NCBI RefSeq assembly: GCF_011207455.1
Contig: NZ_CP048877.1
Span: 1,046,576-1,110,575, forward strand
Source: Thermosulfuriphilus ammonigenes
GTDB taxonomy: Bacteria; Desulfobacterota; Thermodesulfobacteria; Thermodesulfobacteriales; ST65
Direction: 5' to 3'
DNA: 64,000 bases
In this document: one piece after another, positions 25,561 through 32,888 of the stretch
Numbering within the stretch: position 1 is the stretch's first letter
Layout of the letters: the number at the start of each line of letters is the position of its first letter
The notes under the pieces: model-generated
Told to the model about the DNA's origin: nothing
The model's input: the letters and a program-made list of their open reading frames with translations, nothing else
Databases searched by the model: none
Program-made: the position numbers and the translations under genes

Positions 25561-26571
25561 ATGAAGGAGGCCATGCTCTACGAAAGGCTAAAGGACAAGG
25601 AGGTCCGGTGTCAACTATGCAGTCACCGCTGCAAGATAAAACCGGAGAAGACCGGCATCTGTGGAGTGCGCAAAAATGTGGATGGCACCCTTTACTCTCT
25701 TGTCTACGGGCGGGTGATTGCCAGGCATGTTGATCCCATTGAGAAAAAGCCCCTGTTTCACTTTCTTCCGGGCAGCCGCTCCTACTCCATTGCCACCGTA
25801 GGTTGCAATTTTCGCTGCGATTTTTGCCAAAATTTTGAGATCTCCCAGATGCCTCGGGACCAGGGAATCATTATGGGAGATACTATGAGCCCCGAAGAAA
25901 TAGTCGCCGAGGCCAAAGAAGCCAGGGCCAAGACCATCTCTTACACCTACACCGAGCCGACAATCTATTTTGAGCTGGCCTACGACTGCGCCCGCCTGGC
26001 GGTGGAAGAGGATATCCGGAACGTATTTGTCTCCAATGGCTACATGACCAAAGAGGCCCTAGAGACCATCCGGCCCTATTTACATGCGGCCAACATCGAC
26101 CTTAAAGGTGACGACCGCTTTTATCGCCGTCACTGTGGGGCCAGACAAAGTCCAGTCCTGGAAACATTGAAAAATCTCAAAGAAATGGGGATCTGGCTGG
26201 AAGTAACCACCCTGCTTATCCCTGGTGAGAATGACTCCCTGGATCTGGTCCGAGAACTGGCCCGTTTTATCAAAGAAGAACTGGGCCCAGGAACCCCCTG
26301 GCACCTTTCTCGCTTTTACCCCCGGTATCATCTAACGGGGCTCCCGCCCACCGAGGTGGAAAAACTGGCCGCCGCCCGTCAGATCGCTCTTGAGATGGGC
26401 CTGCGCTACGTTTACACTGGAAACGTCCCCGGAGACCCCGGGGAGAAGACCTACTGTTATGCCTGCGGACGGGTGATCATCGACCGCTTTGGTTTCACTA
26501 TCACCGACTATCACCTCGATGAAGGTCGCTGCAGCTTCTGTGGGGCCGAGATCGACGGTGTCTGGAGCTGA
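25561..26571 (+). CDS. amrS: AmmeMemoRadiSam-system radical SAM protein
   Basis: 336 residues. Radical SAM cluster motif GCNFRCDFCQN, preceded by an N-terminal Cys region (CQLCSHRCKI, TGICGVR) and followed by a C-terminal CYACG...CSFCG zinc-like region, all typical of AmrS (formerly PflA-like). Elsewhere AmrS travels with AMMECR1 and Memo genes, with an unknown modification as the role; neither partner is in this window. A strong AAGGAGG precedes the ATG. Confidence 0.9.
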   Translation: MKEAMLYERLKDKEVRCQLCSHRCKIKPEKTGICGVRKNVDGTLYSLVYGRVIARHVDPIEKKPLFHFLPGSRSYSIATVGCNFRCDFCQNFEISQMPRDQGIIMGDTMSPEEIVAEAKEARAKTISYTYTEPTIYFELAYDCARLAVEEDIRNVFVSNGYMTKEALETIRPYLHAANIDLKGDDRFYRRHCGARQSPVLETLKNLKEMGIWLEVTTLLIPGENDSLDLVRELARFIKEELGPGTPWHLSRFYPRYHLTGLPPTEVEKLAAARQIALEMGLRYVYTGNVPGDPGEKTYCYACGRVIIDRFGFTITDYHLDEGRCSFCGAEIDGVWS

Positions 26572-26597
26572 GTACTATTTAGAACAGACCGACTTTT

Positions 26598-27326
26598 ATG
26601 GACAAAGAAGACTGGCAGAGACGGGGAGCCGGCCATCGACAGCGGTTAAGAGAAAAGTTTATGGAATATGGGCTTTCGGCCTTCACCGACGCCGAGATTT
26701 TAGAGGTTCTTCTTAGCTTTGGCACCCCCCGAAAGGACTGCAAGGTTCCGGCCCGAAAGGCCCTCCAGTATTTCAAGGGGCTGGCCCAGGTTCTGGAGGC
26801 TCCGGTAGAGGAGCTGGTCAAGATCCCCGGGCTTGGCCCCAAGAACATCTTTGCCCTTAAGTTTGTCCAAGGAGTGGCCCGAAGATACCTGGAGAGAAGG
26901 ATCAAAGAAAAGGTCTATCTTCGCTCCGCCAGAGAGGTCTATGAATATCTCTATCACTCCATGGCTGACCTCAAAAAAGAGGTCTTTAAGGCCATCTATC
27001 TCGATGCCCGGGGGGCCATCCTGGCCGTAGAGGATCTTTTTCGGGGCACTGTCAACATGAGCCATGTCTATCCTCGCGAACTCATCGAACGCACCCTGAG
27101 ACACAATGCCTCGGCCCTGGTAGTGGCCCATAACCACCCCTCTGGCGACACCACCCCCTCCAGGGAGGATCTCCACCTCACCAGGCGTCTTATCATCATC
27201 TGTGAGATGCTGGAGATAAGGCTGCTTGACCACCTGATTATTGGACACCCCGGTAAATATTACAGCTTCGCCGAAAGGGGGCTCATGGACAGCCTGAGGG
27301 AGGAAGTCCGGAGGGCCCTGTTATGA
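26598..27326 (+). CDS. radC: RadC family protein (JAB/MPN domain)
   Basis: 242 residues with a helix-hairpin-helix-like N-terminus (LVKIPGLGPKNIFALK) and the C-terminal metallo-motif HNHPSGDTTPSREDLHLT of the RadC JAB domain. Once thought to act in DNA repair; its real role is unsettled. The stop overlaps the ispH start (ATGA), so the two genes are coupled. Confidence 0.93.
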   Translation: MDKEDWQRRGAGHRQRLREKFMEYGLSAFTDAEILEVLLSFGTPRKDCKVPARKALQYFKGLAQVLEAPVEELVKIPGLGPKNIFALKFVQGVARRYLERRIKEKVYLRSAREVYEYLYHSMADLKKEVFKAIYLDARGAILAVEDLFRGTVNMSHVYPRELIERTLRHNASALVVAHNHPSGDTTPSREDLHLTRRLIIICEMLEIRLLDHLIIGHPGKYYSFAERGLMDSLREEVRRALL

Positions 27327-29053
27327 AGGTGGTTCTGGCCAAAAAGGCTGGCTTTTGTATGGGGGTAAGACGGGCCATGCAGCTGGCTTTGAAGGCAGCC
27401 CGTACAGGCCCTCATCCGGTCTTCACCTATGGCCCTCTTATTCATAACCCTCAGGCCCTAGATCTTCTTAAGTCTTTAGGGGTTGAGATCCTCAAGGATA
27501 TTCCAGAAAAGGGTGAAGGAACGGTGATTATCCGGGCCCACGGCGTGCCCCCAGAGGAGAAGAGTCGGCTCATCAACGCTGGTTTTAAGGTCATCGATGG
27601 AACCTGTCCCCGGGTGATAAAGGTCCAGAAGATCGTCCAGCGTCATGCCGAAGATGGCTATCGGATAATCATCATCGGAGACAAAGATCATGCCGAGGTT
27701 ATTGGCATCCTGGGCCACTGCCGGGGGAAGGGAATCGTGGTCAGCGATTTGCGGGACATCCGGGAGCTAAAAGACCTTCAAAAGTACATCATCGTCTCTC
27801 AAACCACCCAAGAGGAAGAGACTTTTGAATTCCTGAGCCAGGAGATCGTGGAGCTTTTTCCCGGTGGGCAGGTCTTTAATACCATCTGCAACGCCACCCA
27901 CAATCGTCAGGCCGAAGTCCGGCGTCTGGCAGCAGAGGCCGAGGCCATTGTCGTTGTCGGAGGGAAAAACAGTGCCAACACCAACCGCCTGGCCATGGTG
28001 GCCCGGGAGGCCGGTTGCCAGGCCTACCTGGTAGAAACCGAGAGCGACATTCCCCGTGAAGAGCTGAGCCAGTTCCGCCGGGTGGGGGTGACTGCGGGGG
28101 CCTCTACTCCTAACTGGATGATAAACCGAATCGTCAGGATCCTTGAAGACATCCGGGGAAAAGGAGAACCATTTTTCTTTCGCTGGCTCCGCCGAGCCAT
28201 AAGAATGGCCGTGGAGATAAATCTGGCCGTGGCCCTTTCGGCTGCCCTTCTGGGGGTCTTCGCCCAGACGGCCCTGGGCCAGGATCCATCCTTAACATGG
28301 GCCTTTGTTGCCGGCGGCTATGCCTGGGTCATGCACACCATAAATCGGCTTTTTGATTTGGAATCCCTGAAGTTAAATGATCCCTTGCGAGCGGCCTTTT
28401 TTGAAAGGCACCGCCTGTGTTTTTATCTGGTGGCCGCCCTGGTGACTGGAGCCATCCTATCTCTAGCCTTCAGGGCCGGATCTCTTCCTGGTGGACTCCT
28501 TTTAACCCTCCTCCTCCTTGGCTCTCTCTACGGATTTCAGGCCTTACCCCCTCCCCTTAAACACCTCCTGGGATACCGGGCCCTCAAGGAAGTCCCCGGC
28601 GGGAAGATGTTCTTTGTGGCCCTGGCCTGGGCCGCGACGGCGGCCGTAGTTCCGGGTCTTACCCTGGGCCCCCGGCCATCTGCCTTGGCAGGGGTCTTTG
28701 TCCTCGCCGCCCTTTTAGCCTATCTGCGGGGAATACTCCTTGAAGTTCTTGAAGTCCAGGGAGATGGCTTTGTGGGCAAAGAAACCCTTCCAGTCTTTCT
28801 GGGCGAAGAAAAAACCTTAACCATCGCCCGCTGGATTACCGGAGTTCTTATGGTCTTAGGGCTTATCCTGCCGGCCATGGGGATCTTGCCCCCTTCCGCC
28901 CTGGCCGTCTTTGCCGGCGGGATCTATCTTCTCTTTCTCATCAGAGTCTTTGCCCAGAGAAATCCCGGCCAAAGCTTCCGACTGGAGATCTTAGTGGAAG
29001 GCCTTATTCCTCTGACAAGCGCCATCTCTCTGGCTATAGCCCTCTACTTATAA
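27323..29053 (+). CDS. ispH: IspH (HMBPP reductase) fused to a UbiA-family prenyltransferase-like membrane domain
   Basis: 576 residues. Residues 1-280 are complete IspH: cluster ligands C12 (GFCMGV), C95 (GTCPRV) and C189 (TICNATHNRQ), substrate His H41, H73 and H123 with E125, and GGKNSANTNRL. It makes IPP and DMAPP in the MEP pathway. From about 290 onward there are eight or so hydrophobic helices with N342xxxD346...NDPLR, corresponding to the first UbiA metal motif, and EVQGDGFVGKETLPV, corresponding to the second. So the enzyme that makes the prenyl building blocks is joined to a domain of the family that transfers prenyl chains. IspH alone is about 280-310 residues. No stop or frameshift separates the halves. 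Confidence 0.92.
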   Translation: MKVVLAKKAGFCMGVRRAMQLALKAARTGPHPVFTYGPLIHNPQALDLLKSLGVEILKDIPEKGEGTVIIRAHGVPPEEKSRLINAGFKVIDGTCPRVIKVQKIVQRHAEDGYRIIIIGDKDHAEVIGILGHCRGKGIVVSDLRDIRELKDLQKYIIVSQTTQEEETFEFLSQEIVELFPGGQVFNTICNATHNRQAEVRRLAAEAEAIVVVGGKNSANTNRLAMVAREAGCQAYLVETESDIPREELSQFRRVGVTAGASTPNWMINRIVRILEDIRGKGEPFFFRWLRRAIRMAVEINLAVALSAALLGVFAQTALGQDPSLTWAFVAGGYAWVMHTINRLFDLESLKLNDPLRAAFFERHRLCFYLVAALVTGAILSLAFRAGSLPGGLLLTLLLLGSLYGFQALPPPLKHLLGYRALKEVPGGKMFFVALAWAATAAVVPGLTLGPRPSALAGVFVLAALLAYLRGILLEVLEVQGDGFVGKETLPVFLGEEKTLTIARWITGVLMVLGLILPAMGILPPSALAVFAGGIYLLFLIRVFAQRNPGQSFRLEILVEGLIPLTSAISLAIALYL

Positions 29054-29080
29054 AAGGCTTCTAATTTTTACCCCACCAAA

Positions 29081-29105
29081 ATACTTGACATAATAAGTCA
29101 AGTAT
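29081..29105. promoter_or_regulatory. Rrf2/IscR-type operator
   Basis: Perfect 9-bp inverted repeat ATACTTGAC-N7-GTCAAGTAT overlapping the -35 of the rrf2 promoter. It resembles the ATA-TTGAC...GTCAA type 1 operator of IscR. Binding would block RNA polymerase, so the Rrf2 protein encoded just downstream probably autorepresses the Fe-S operon. Confidence 0.75.
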
Positions 29106-29112
29106 TTAAAAT
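29085..29112 (+). promoter_or_regulatory. Promoter of the Fe-S operon, probably leaderless
   Basis: TTGACA (29085-29090), 16-bp spacer, TAAAAT (29107-29112). The rrf2 ATG at 29119 coincides with the expected transcription start, and there is no Shine-Dalgarno sequence. Confidence 0.7.
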
Positions 29113-29118
29113 AAAGCC

Positions 29119-29586
29119 ATGTTCAGGTTATCAACCAAAGGGCGTTATGGGCTGAGGGCCATGTATGAGATCGCCAGAAGCTATCCCCGGCCCATAAACA
29201 TTAAAACCATCTCTGAGCGCCAGGGGGTGCCGGTAAGGTATCTGGAGCAGATTTTAAACCGCCTGCGTCGGGCCGGTTTTATTGAAAGCATCAAAGGTCC
29301 GGGTGGGGGATACGTCCTCAAGCGAAAGCCGGCGGAGATTAATCTGGCAGAGATTCTCCTGGAACTGGTTGGTCCGGTGGCCATAACCTCATGTCTTGAT
29401 CCAGAAGAAGGCTGTCTGCGGGTTGACAGGTGTGTCTTTCACCTTCTGTGGAAGGCCCTCGGCCAGCAAATAGAGAATTTTCTTAGCACCATAACCCTGG
29501 AGGATCTACTCCAGGAGTGGTTTCTCGAGGCACTCCAAAATCAGGGAGGAGAGCATGAGCAAGATCAAGTTTGTGGAAAATATTAA
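29119..29586 (+). CDS. Rrf2-family (IscR-like) transcriptional regulator
   Basis: 155 residues. Winged-helix start MFRLSTKGRYGLRAMYEIA and the IKGPGGGYVLKR wing are typical of Rrf2. Three Cys in SCLDPEEGCLRVDRC (about 93-107) match the Fe-S ligand region of IscR, so it likely senses cluster supply. It is the first gene of an operon with a tusA-like gene, an iscS homologue and iscU, and has a clear palindromic operator in its own promoter. Confidence 0.9.
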   Translation: MFRLSTKGRYGLRAMYEIARSYPRPINIKTISERQGVPVRYLEQILNRLRRAGFIESIKGPGGGYVLKRKPAEINLAEILLELVGPVAITSCLDPEEGCLRVDRCVFHLLWKALGQQIENFLSTITLEDLLQEWFLEALQNQGGEHEQDQVCGKY

Positions 29587-29866
29587 ACCCGATGTCACCA
29601 CAGACATTGTCTATATGATGTGCCCTATGCATCTCCTGACCCTGGAGGAAACCATCTCTCAGCTCGAGGAAGGGCAGATCCTTGAGCTTCTGACCGACTA
29701 TGACGGGGCTCTGGAGGATGTTCCCAGCTGGTGTGAGCGGACAGGCAACGAATTCCTGGGGCTAAGCGAGGGAGAAGACTACTTTCGCTTCTATATTCGC
29801 AAACGCTGTCCCAAGAGCTGTCCCTTCCGGGGCCAAAGGGTAACCAGAAAAGAGACCAATAACTAG
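29555..29866 (+). CDS. TusA/SirA-family sulfur-carrier-like protein
   Basis: 103 residues. The pattern CPMHLLTLEETISQLEEGQILELLTDYDGALEDVPSWCERTG follows the TusA fold: a catalytic-type Cys, then G and D at strand turns and a DIPxW-like segment. The usual CPxP is CPMH here. An extra CPKSCPF near the C-terminus is not part of ordinary TusA. Located between the Rrf2 regulator (32-bp overlap) and the desulfurase homologue, it probably relays sulfur for Fe-S assembly. Confidence 0.75.
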   Translation: MSKIKFVENIKPDVTTDIVYMMCPMHLLTLEETISQLEEGQILELLTDYDGALEDVPSWCERTGNEFLGLSEGEDYFRFYIRKRCPKSCPFRGQRVTRKETNN

Positions 29867-29879
29867 AAAGGGAAAAGAC

Positions 29880-31076
29880 ATGGATTGCTATTTCGACCAC
29901 GTTGCCACTACTCCTCTCAGGCCAGAGGTTCTCGAAGCCATGCTCCCCTATCTTAAGGAGGAGTTTGGCAACCCTTTGAGTGTCTATCCTCTAGGGGTTA
30001 AGGCCAGAGAGGCTATAGAAGAGGCCCGCGAAAAGGTGGCTGGTCTCATCGGAGCCAAGGCCAGCGAGATCGTCTTCACCTCCAATGGGGCCGAGGCCAA
30101 TAACTTTGCCGTTCAAGGGATTGCCCGGGCCATGGAGAAAAAGGGCCGACACATTATCGTCAGCCTCATGGAGCACCATTCGGTCCTAAACCCGGCCCGT
30201 TTTTTGGAAAAACAGGGGTTTGTGGTCAGTTTTATTAAACCAGATAAATTTGGTCTCATTGATCCTGACGAGGTGCGCCGGGCCATTCGCAAGGAGACCA
30301 TTCTGATTTCGGTAATCATGGCCAGCCCCGAGGTGGGGACCATCGAACCTATTGCCGAAATAGCCCGGGTGGCTCGGGAAAATGGAGTGGTGTTTCATAC
30401 GGATGCTGTAGCCGCTGTGGGCAACATACCGGTAAATGTTGAAGAACTGGGGGTTGATCTTCTGAGCATGTCGGCCCACCAGTTCTATGGTCCTAAGGGG
30501 GCTGGGGCCCTTTATATTCGCAAGGGGCTACGGATTACCCCTCTTATCTTTGGCGGCATCCAGGAAAACGGCCGCCGGGCGGGCACGGAAAACGTTCCCG
30601 CCATTGTGGGCATGGGCAAGGCCGCTGAGTTGGCCCAAAAGGAGCTTCCTCAGCGGATGGAACACGTAAAGAGACTCCGGGATATGTTTGTTGCCGGTAT
30701 CACCGGAGAGATAGACCATCTTTTGTATACCGGACACCGGGAGAAGAGGCTTCCGGGACACGCCAGCTTCTGCGTAGAGTTTGTCGAGGGTGAGGCCATG
30801 TTGCTCCTTCTGGCCTCAAAAGGGATCTATGCCGCCAGCGGCTCAGCCTGTACCTCAAAGGCCCTCAAGGCCTCCCCGGTGCTTCTTTCTATGGGTGTCC
30901 CGGCCCATATAGCCCAGGGGTCGGTGGTCTTTAGCTTTGGCCAGGATAACAATGAAGAACAAATCAAATATGCCCTGAGGGAGTTCCCTCAGGTGGTTAA
31001 GAGACTCAGAGAACTCTCCCCCTTCGGACAGGGCTGGGGAGAAATGGAGGGAGGACTATGTACACGAAAGAGGTAA
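29880..31076 (+). CDS. IscS/NifS-like protein lacking the PLP-binding lysine
   Basis: 398 residues, class V aminotransferase fold, full length and aligned throughout with IscS. The catalytic Cys324 (GSACTSK) and the PLP-stacking His (EHH, 99-100) and Asp175 (HTDAV) are present. Three PLP residues are changed: the Schiff-base Lys of SAHK is Gln201 (SAHQFYGPKG, codon CAG), the Gln after DAV is Ala178, and the Asn before ExG is Pro150. So PLP chemistry, and with it cysteine desulfuration, is probably lost. A similar loss is known in Archaeoglobus fulgidus IscS, reported to lack desulfurase activity and to donate a Cys ligand for the cluster on IscU. In a sulfide-rich cell this makes sense. Confidence 0.88.
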   Translation: MDCYFDHVATTPLRPEVLEAMLPYLKEEFGNPLSVYPLGVKAREAIEEAREKVAGLIGAKASEIVFTSNGAEANNFAVQGIARAMEKKGRHIIVSLMEHHSVLNPARFLEKQGFVVSFIKPDKFGLIDPDEVRRAIRKETILISVIMASPEVGTIEPIAEIARVARENGVVFHTDAVAAVGNIPVNVEELGVDLLSMSAHQFYGPKGAGALYIRKGLRITPLIFGGIQENGRRAGTENVPAIVGMGKAAELAQKELPQRMEHVKRLRDMFVAGITGEIDHLLYTGHREKRLPGHASFCVEFVEGEAMLLLLASKGIYAASGSACTSKALKASPVLLSMGVPAHIAQGSVVFSFGQDNNEEQIKYALREFPQVVKRLRELSPFGQGWGEMEGGLCTRKR

Positions 31077-31432
31077 TGGATCACTTCATGAACCCGAGAA
31101 ACGTAGGCGAAATTCCCGACGCTGACGGGGTCGGGATGCAGGGAAATCCAGTTTGCGGCGATGTAATGAAGGTCTACATCAAAGTAAAAGATGGCCGCAT
31201 CGTTGACGCCAAATTCCAGACCTTCGGTTGCGGGGCCGCCATTGCCGTAAGTAGCATGATCACCGAAATGGTTAAGGGCAAGACCCTTGAGGAGGCCCTC
31301 AAGATCACCAACAAAGAGGTGGCCAAGGCTCTGGGAGGACTACCACCCCAGAAAATGCATTGTTCAAACCTGGGGGCCGACGCCCTCAAGGAGGCCATTG
31401 AACAATACCTGGCAAAACAAAAAACCCAATAA
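31058..31432 (+). CDS. iscU: Fe-S cluster scaffold protein IscU
   Basis: 124 residues. The three scaffold Cys are in NPVCGD, FGCGAAIA and KMHCSNL, with the conserved Asp after the first. It builds [2Fe-2S] clusters for transfer to apo-proteins. A GGAGG precedes the ATG and the gene overlaps the iscS homologue by 19 bp, so the pair is coupled. Last gene of the operon, followed by a strong terminator. Confidence 0.95.
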   Translation: MYTKEVMDHFMNPRNVGEIPDADGVGMQGNPVCGDVMKVYIKVKDGRIVDAKFQTFGCGAAIAVSSMITEMVKGKTLEEALKITNKEVAKALGGLPPQKMHCSNLGADALKEAIEQYLAKQKTQ

Positions 31433-31450
31433 CTCCCCCCTCCCAAAGCA

Positions 31451-31489
31451 GGGGCAGGGTTTTCCCTCGGGAAAACCCTGCCCCTTTTT
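31451..31489 (+). terminator. Rho-independent terminator after iscU
   Basis: GGGGCAGGGTTTTCCC pairs with GGGAAAACCCTGCCCC (15-16 bp, no mismatch) and is followed by TTTTT. It ends the rrf2-tusA-iscS-iscU operon. Confidence 0.95.
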
Positions 31490-31507
31490 ATTATGTGGGC
31501 AGGAGGG

Positions 31508-31672
31508 TCAGGAGCGCTTCTCAGAAGAGGTTTTGATATGGTTCTTTTTATCTTCTGGATCTTTCCCCTGGAAACAGCCGGTAAGCATCAGATCCGCAAG
31601 GGTGGAACAAGTCCCGCCATTTTCTTCAGCCCCAACCATCTCTAAAGTTATTTCCTTAAAATCTTTCTCCAT
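31508..31672 (-). CDS. Small Cys-containing peptide, possible RiPP precursor or carrier peptide
   Basis: 54 residues from the ATG at 31672, which follows AAGGAGG at 5 bp; a longer reading from 31714 would overlap the upstream gene. The N-terminal half is acidic (MEKDFKEITLEMVGAEENGG), then comes TCSTLADLMLTGC with two Cys, and a charged tail. The gly-gly between an acidic leader-like part and a Cys-rich segment resembles precursor peptides, but no known family is recognised. It is the last gene of an operon with a B12-binding radical SAM enzyme and a LuxE-like acyl-activating enzyme, either of which could act on it. This is inference. Confidence 0.6.
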   Translation of the reverse strand: MEKDFKEITLEMVGAEENGGTCSTLADLMLTGCFQGKDPEDKKNHIKTSSEKRS

Positions 31673-31682
31673 ATAAACCTCC

Positions 31683-32888
31683 TTAAACATTAATGCGAGC
31701 ATAGATTCGGCCAATCTTACTTAAGCGATGTCGTAATAAAAACTCCGTCAGTTTATTAGCTACTCGTCCGCCGGGATGCTGGAAAGTTTTATCGATAAAC
31801 ACCTCCTGCCCCCGTTTGCGCCAACGTCCAAGAATCTCAAATCCATCTTCGACAGCCATACCGACATTATCTGTTTGGACAGCCAACATTTGAGCCCTAT
31901 TGGTAAGGTCATAATGACACAGGAGTCCGATCTCTCCCGGCCGAACAGGATTTAATGTTTCGGGATCAATAATTTTAAGACGGGTCCATGGAGGAAGTTC
32001 CTTGTAGCGAAAGACCTTTCGTCCCTTAAGATGATTTCTTAAGACGTTGTCAAAATAATTAGTGCTGGTTTCCGCCATCCCCAAAACGTTAATACAGTAA
32101 GTCTCTGGGATCCCGAGAATTCTTTTGGCTTTGGCCCAAAATTCCTCCTTACTACACTCACCAAACTGACCTTGATATCCGCCACCATCACAGAGTCGAC
32201 TTCCGGGAGGAAGTTTAAAGTGTAAACCTTCTTTCTCGCAGGCGTTAAAAAAGTAGATAAAGGCCGAGGTGGCCCCGATGAGGGCCAAAGGTTCGCCAGT
32301 TTTCTCTGCTTGTTTGAGGGCCTTGAGGAGTAATGCCAGTTTTAGCCCCCGATAGCCTATAAGAAAGGCACTATCCGACGTTCCAAAGATGCGCCTCACT
32401 TCCCCTAAACCGACAGCCATCCCCATACCGGGAACTAGTTTAGGAGAAGGGGCAAAAAAGAGAATCTTCATTTTGTCTATATCGGGAAAGAGATACTCCC
32501 GGGTAAGAAGGGCATTGGCCTGAACCATAATTTCAACGGCCCGCTGATCTCGATAGACCTTGGCTCGATTAGTTGGATCTGTGGTCCCACTACTCATGTA
32601 GTGCTGAACCGCCACATCAGGTGGAAAGGTAGTTAAAACAAACTTCTTAAAGGCCAGAGAAGGGACGGCCGGAATATCTTCCCAAGAAGAAACTGTTTCT
32701 GGAGTCCGGCCTACTTTAAGGCAGAAGGTACGATAGGGTTCTATATTACGAAATTGGAGCTCAAATTCCTTAAGAGCCAAACGATTGAAAGTCTTCTCAT
32801 CATTATTATCTAGCCCCCGGGCCACGAAGGCCTGAATTTCTTGATCGAGCTCCCGAACAAAGCTGGAGTCAAGGCTATAGTCCCTCAC
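31683..32888 (-). CDS. LuxE-like acyl-protein synthetase
   Basis: 401 residues of the LuxE / acyl-protein synthetase family (adenylating enzymes). The phosphate-binding SSGTT motif (residues about 98-102), a GFGTSDSAF-like core, GMAETS, and a C-terminal QHPGG are visible. In luminous bacteria LuxE activates fatty acid as acyl-AMP and moves it to its own Cys before reduction; no luxC or luxD is here, so the acceptor is unknown. The ATG overlaps the radical SAM stop by 4 bp. Confidence 0.85.
   Translation of the reverse strand: MRDYSLDSSFVRELDQEIQAFVARGLDNNDEKTFNRLALKEFELQFRNIEPYRTFCLKVGRTPETVSSWEDIPAVPSLAFKKFVLTTFPPDVAVQHYMSSGTTDPTNRAKVYRDQRAVEIMVQANALLTREYLFPDIDKMKILFFAPSPKLVPGMGMAVGLGEVRRIFGTSDSAFLIGYRGLKLALLLKALKQAEKTGEPLALIGATSAFIYFFNACEKEGLHFKLPPGSRLCDGGGYQGQFGECSKEEFWAKAKRILGIPETYCINVLGMAETSTNYFDNVLRNHLKGRKVFRYKELPPWTRLKIIDPETLNPVRPGEIGLLCHYDLTNRAQMLAVQTDNVGMAVEDGFEILGRWRKRGQEVFIDKTFQHPGGRVANKLTEFLLRHRLSKIGRIYARINV

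Noticed and set aside
31451-31489. Riboswitch or phage attachment site
   Set aside because: Simple long GC-rich hairpin followed by a T-run: a terminator.
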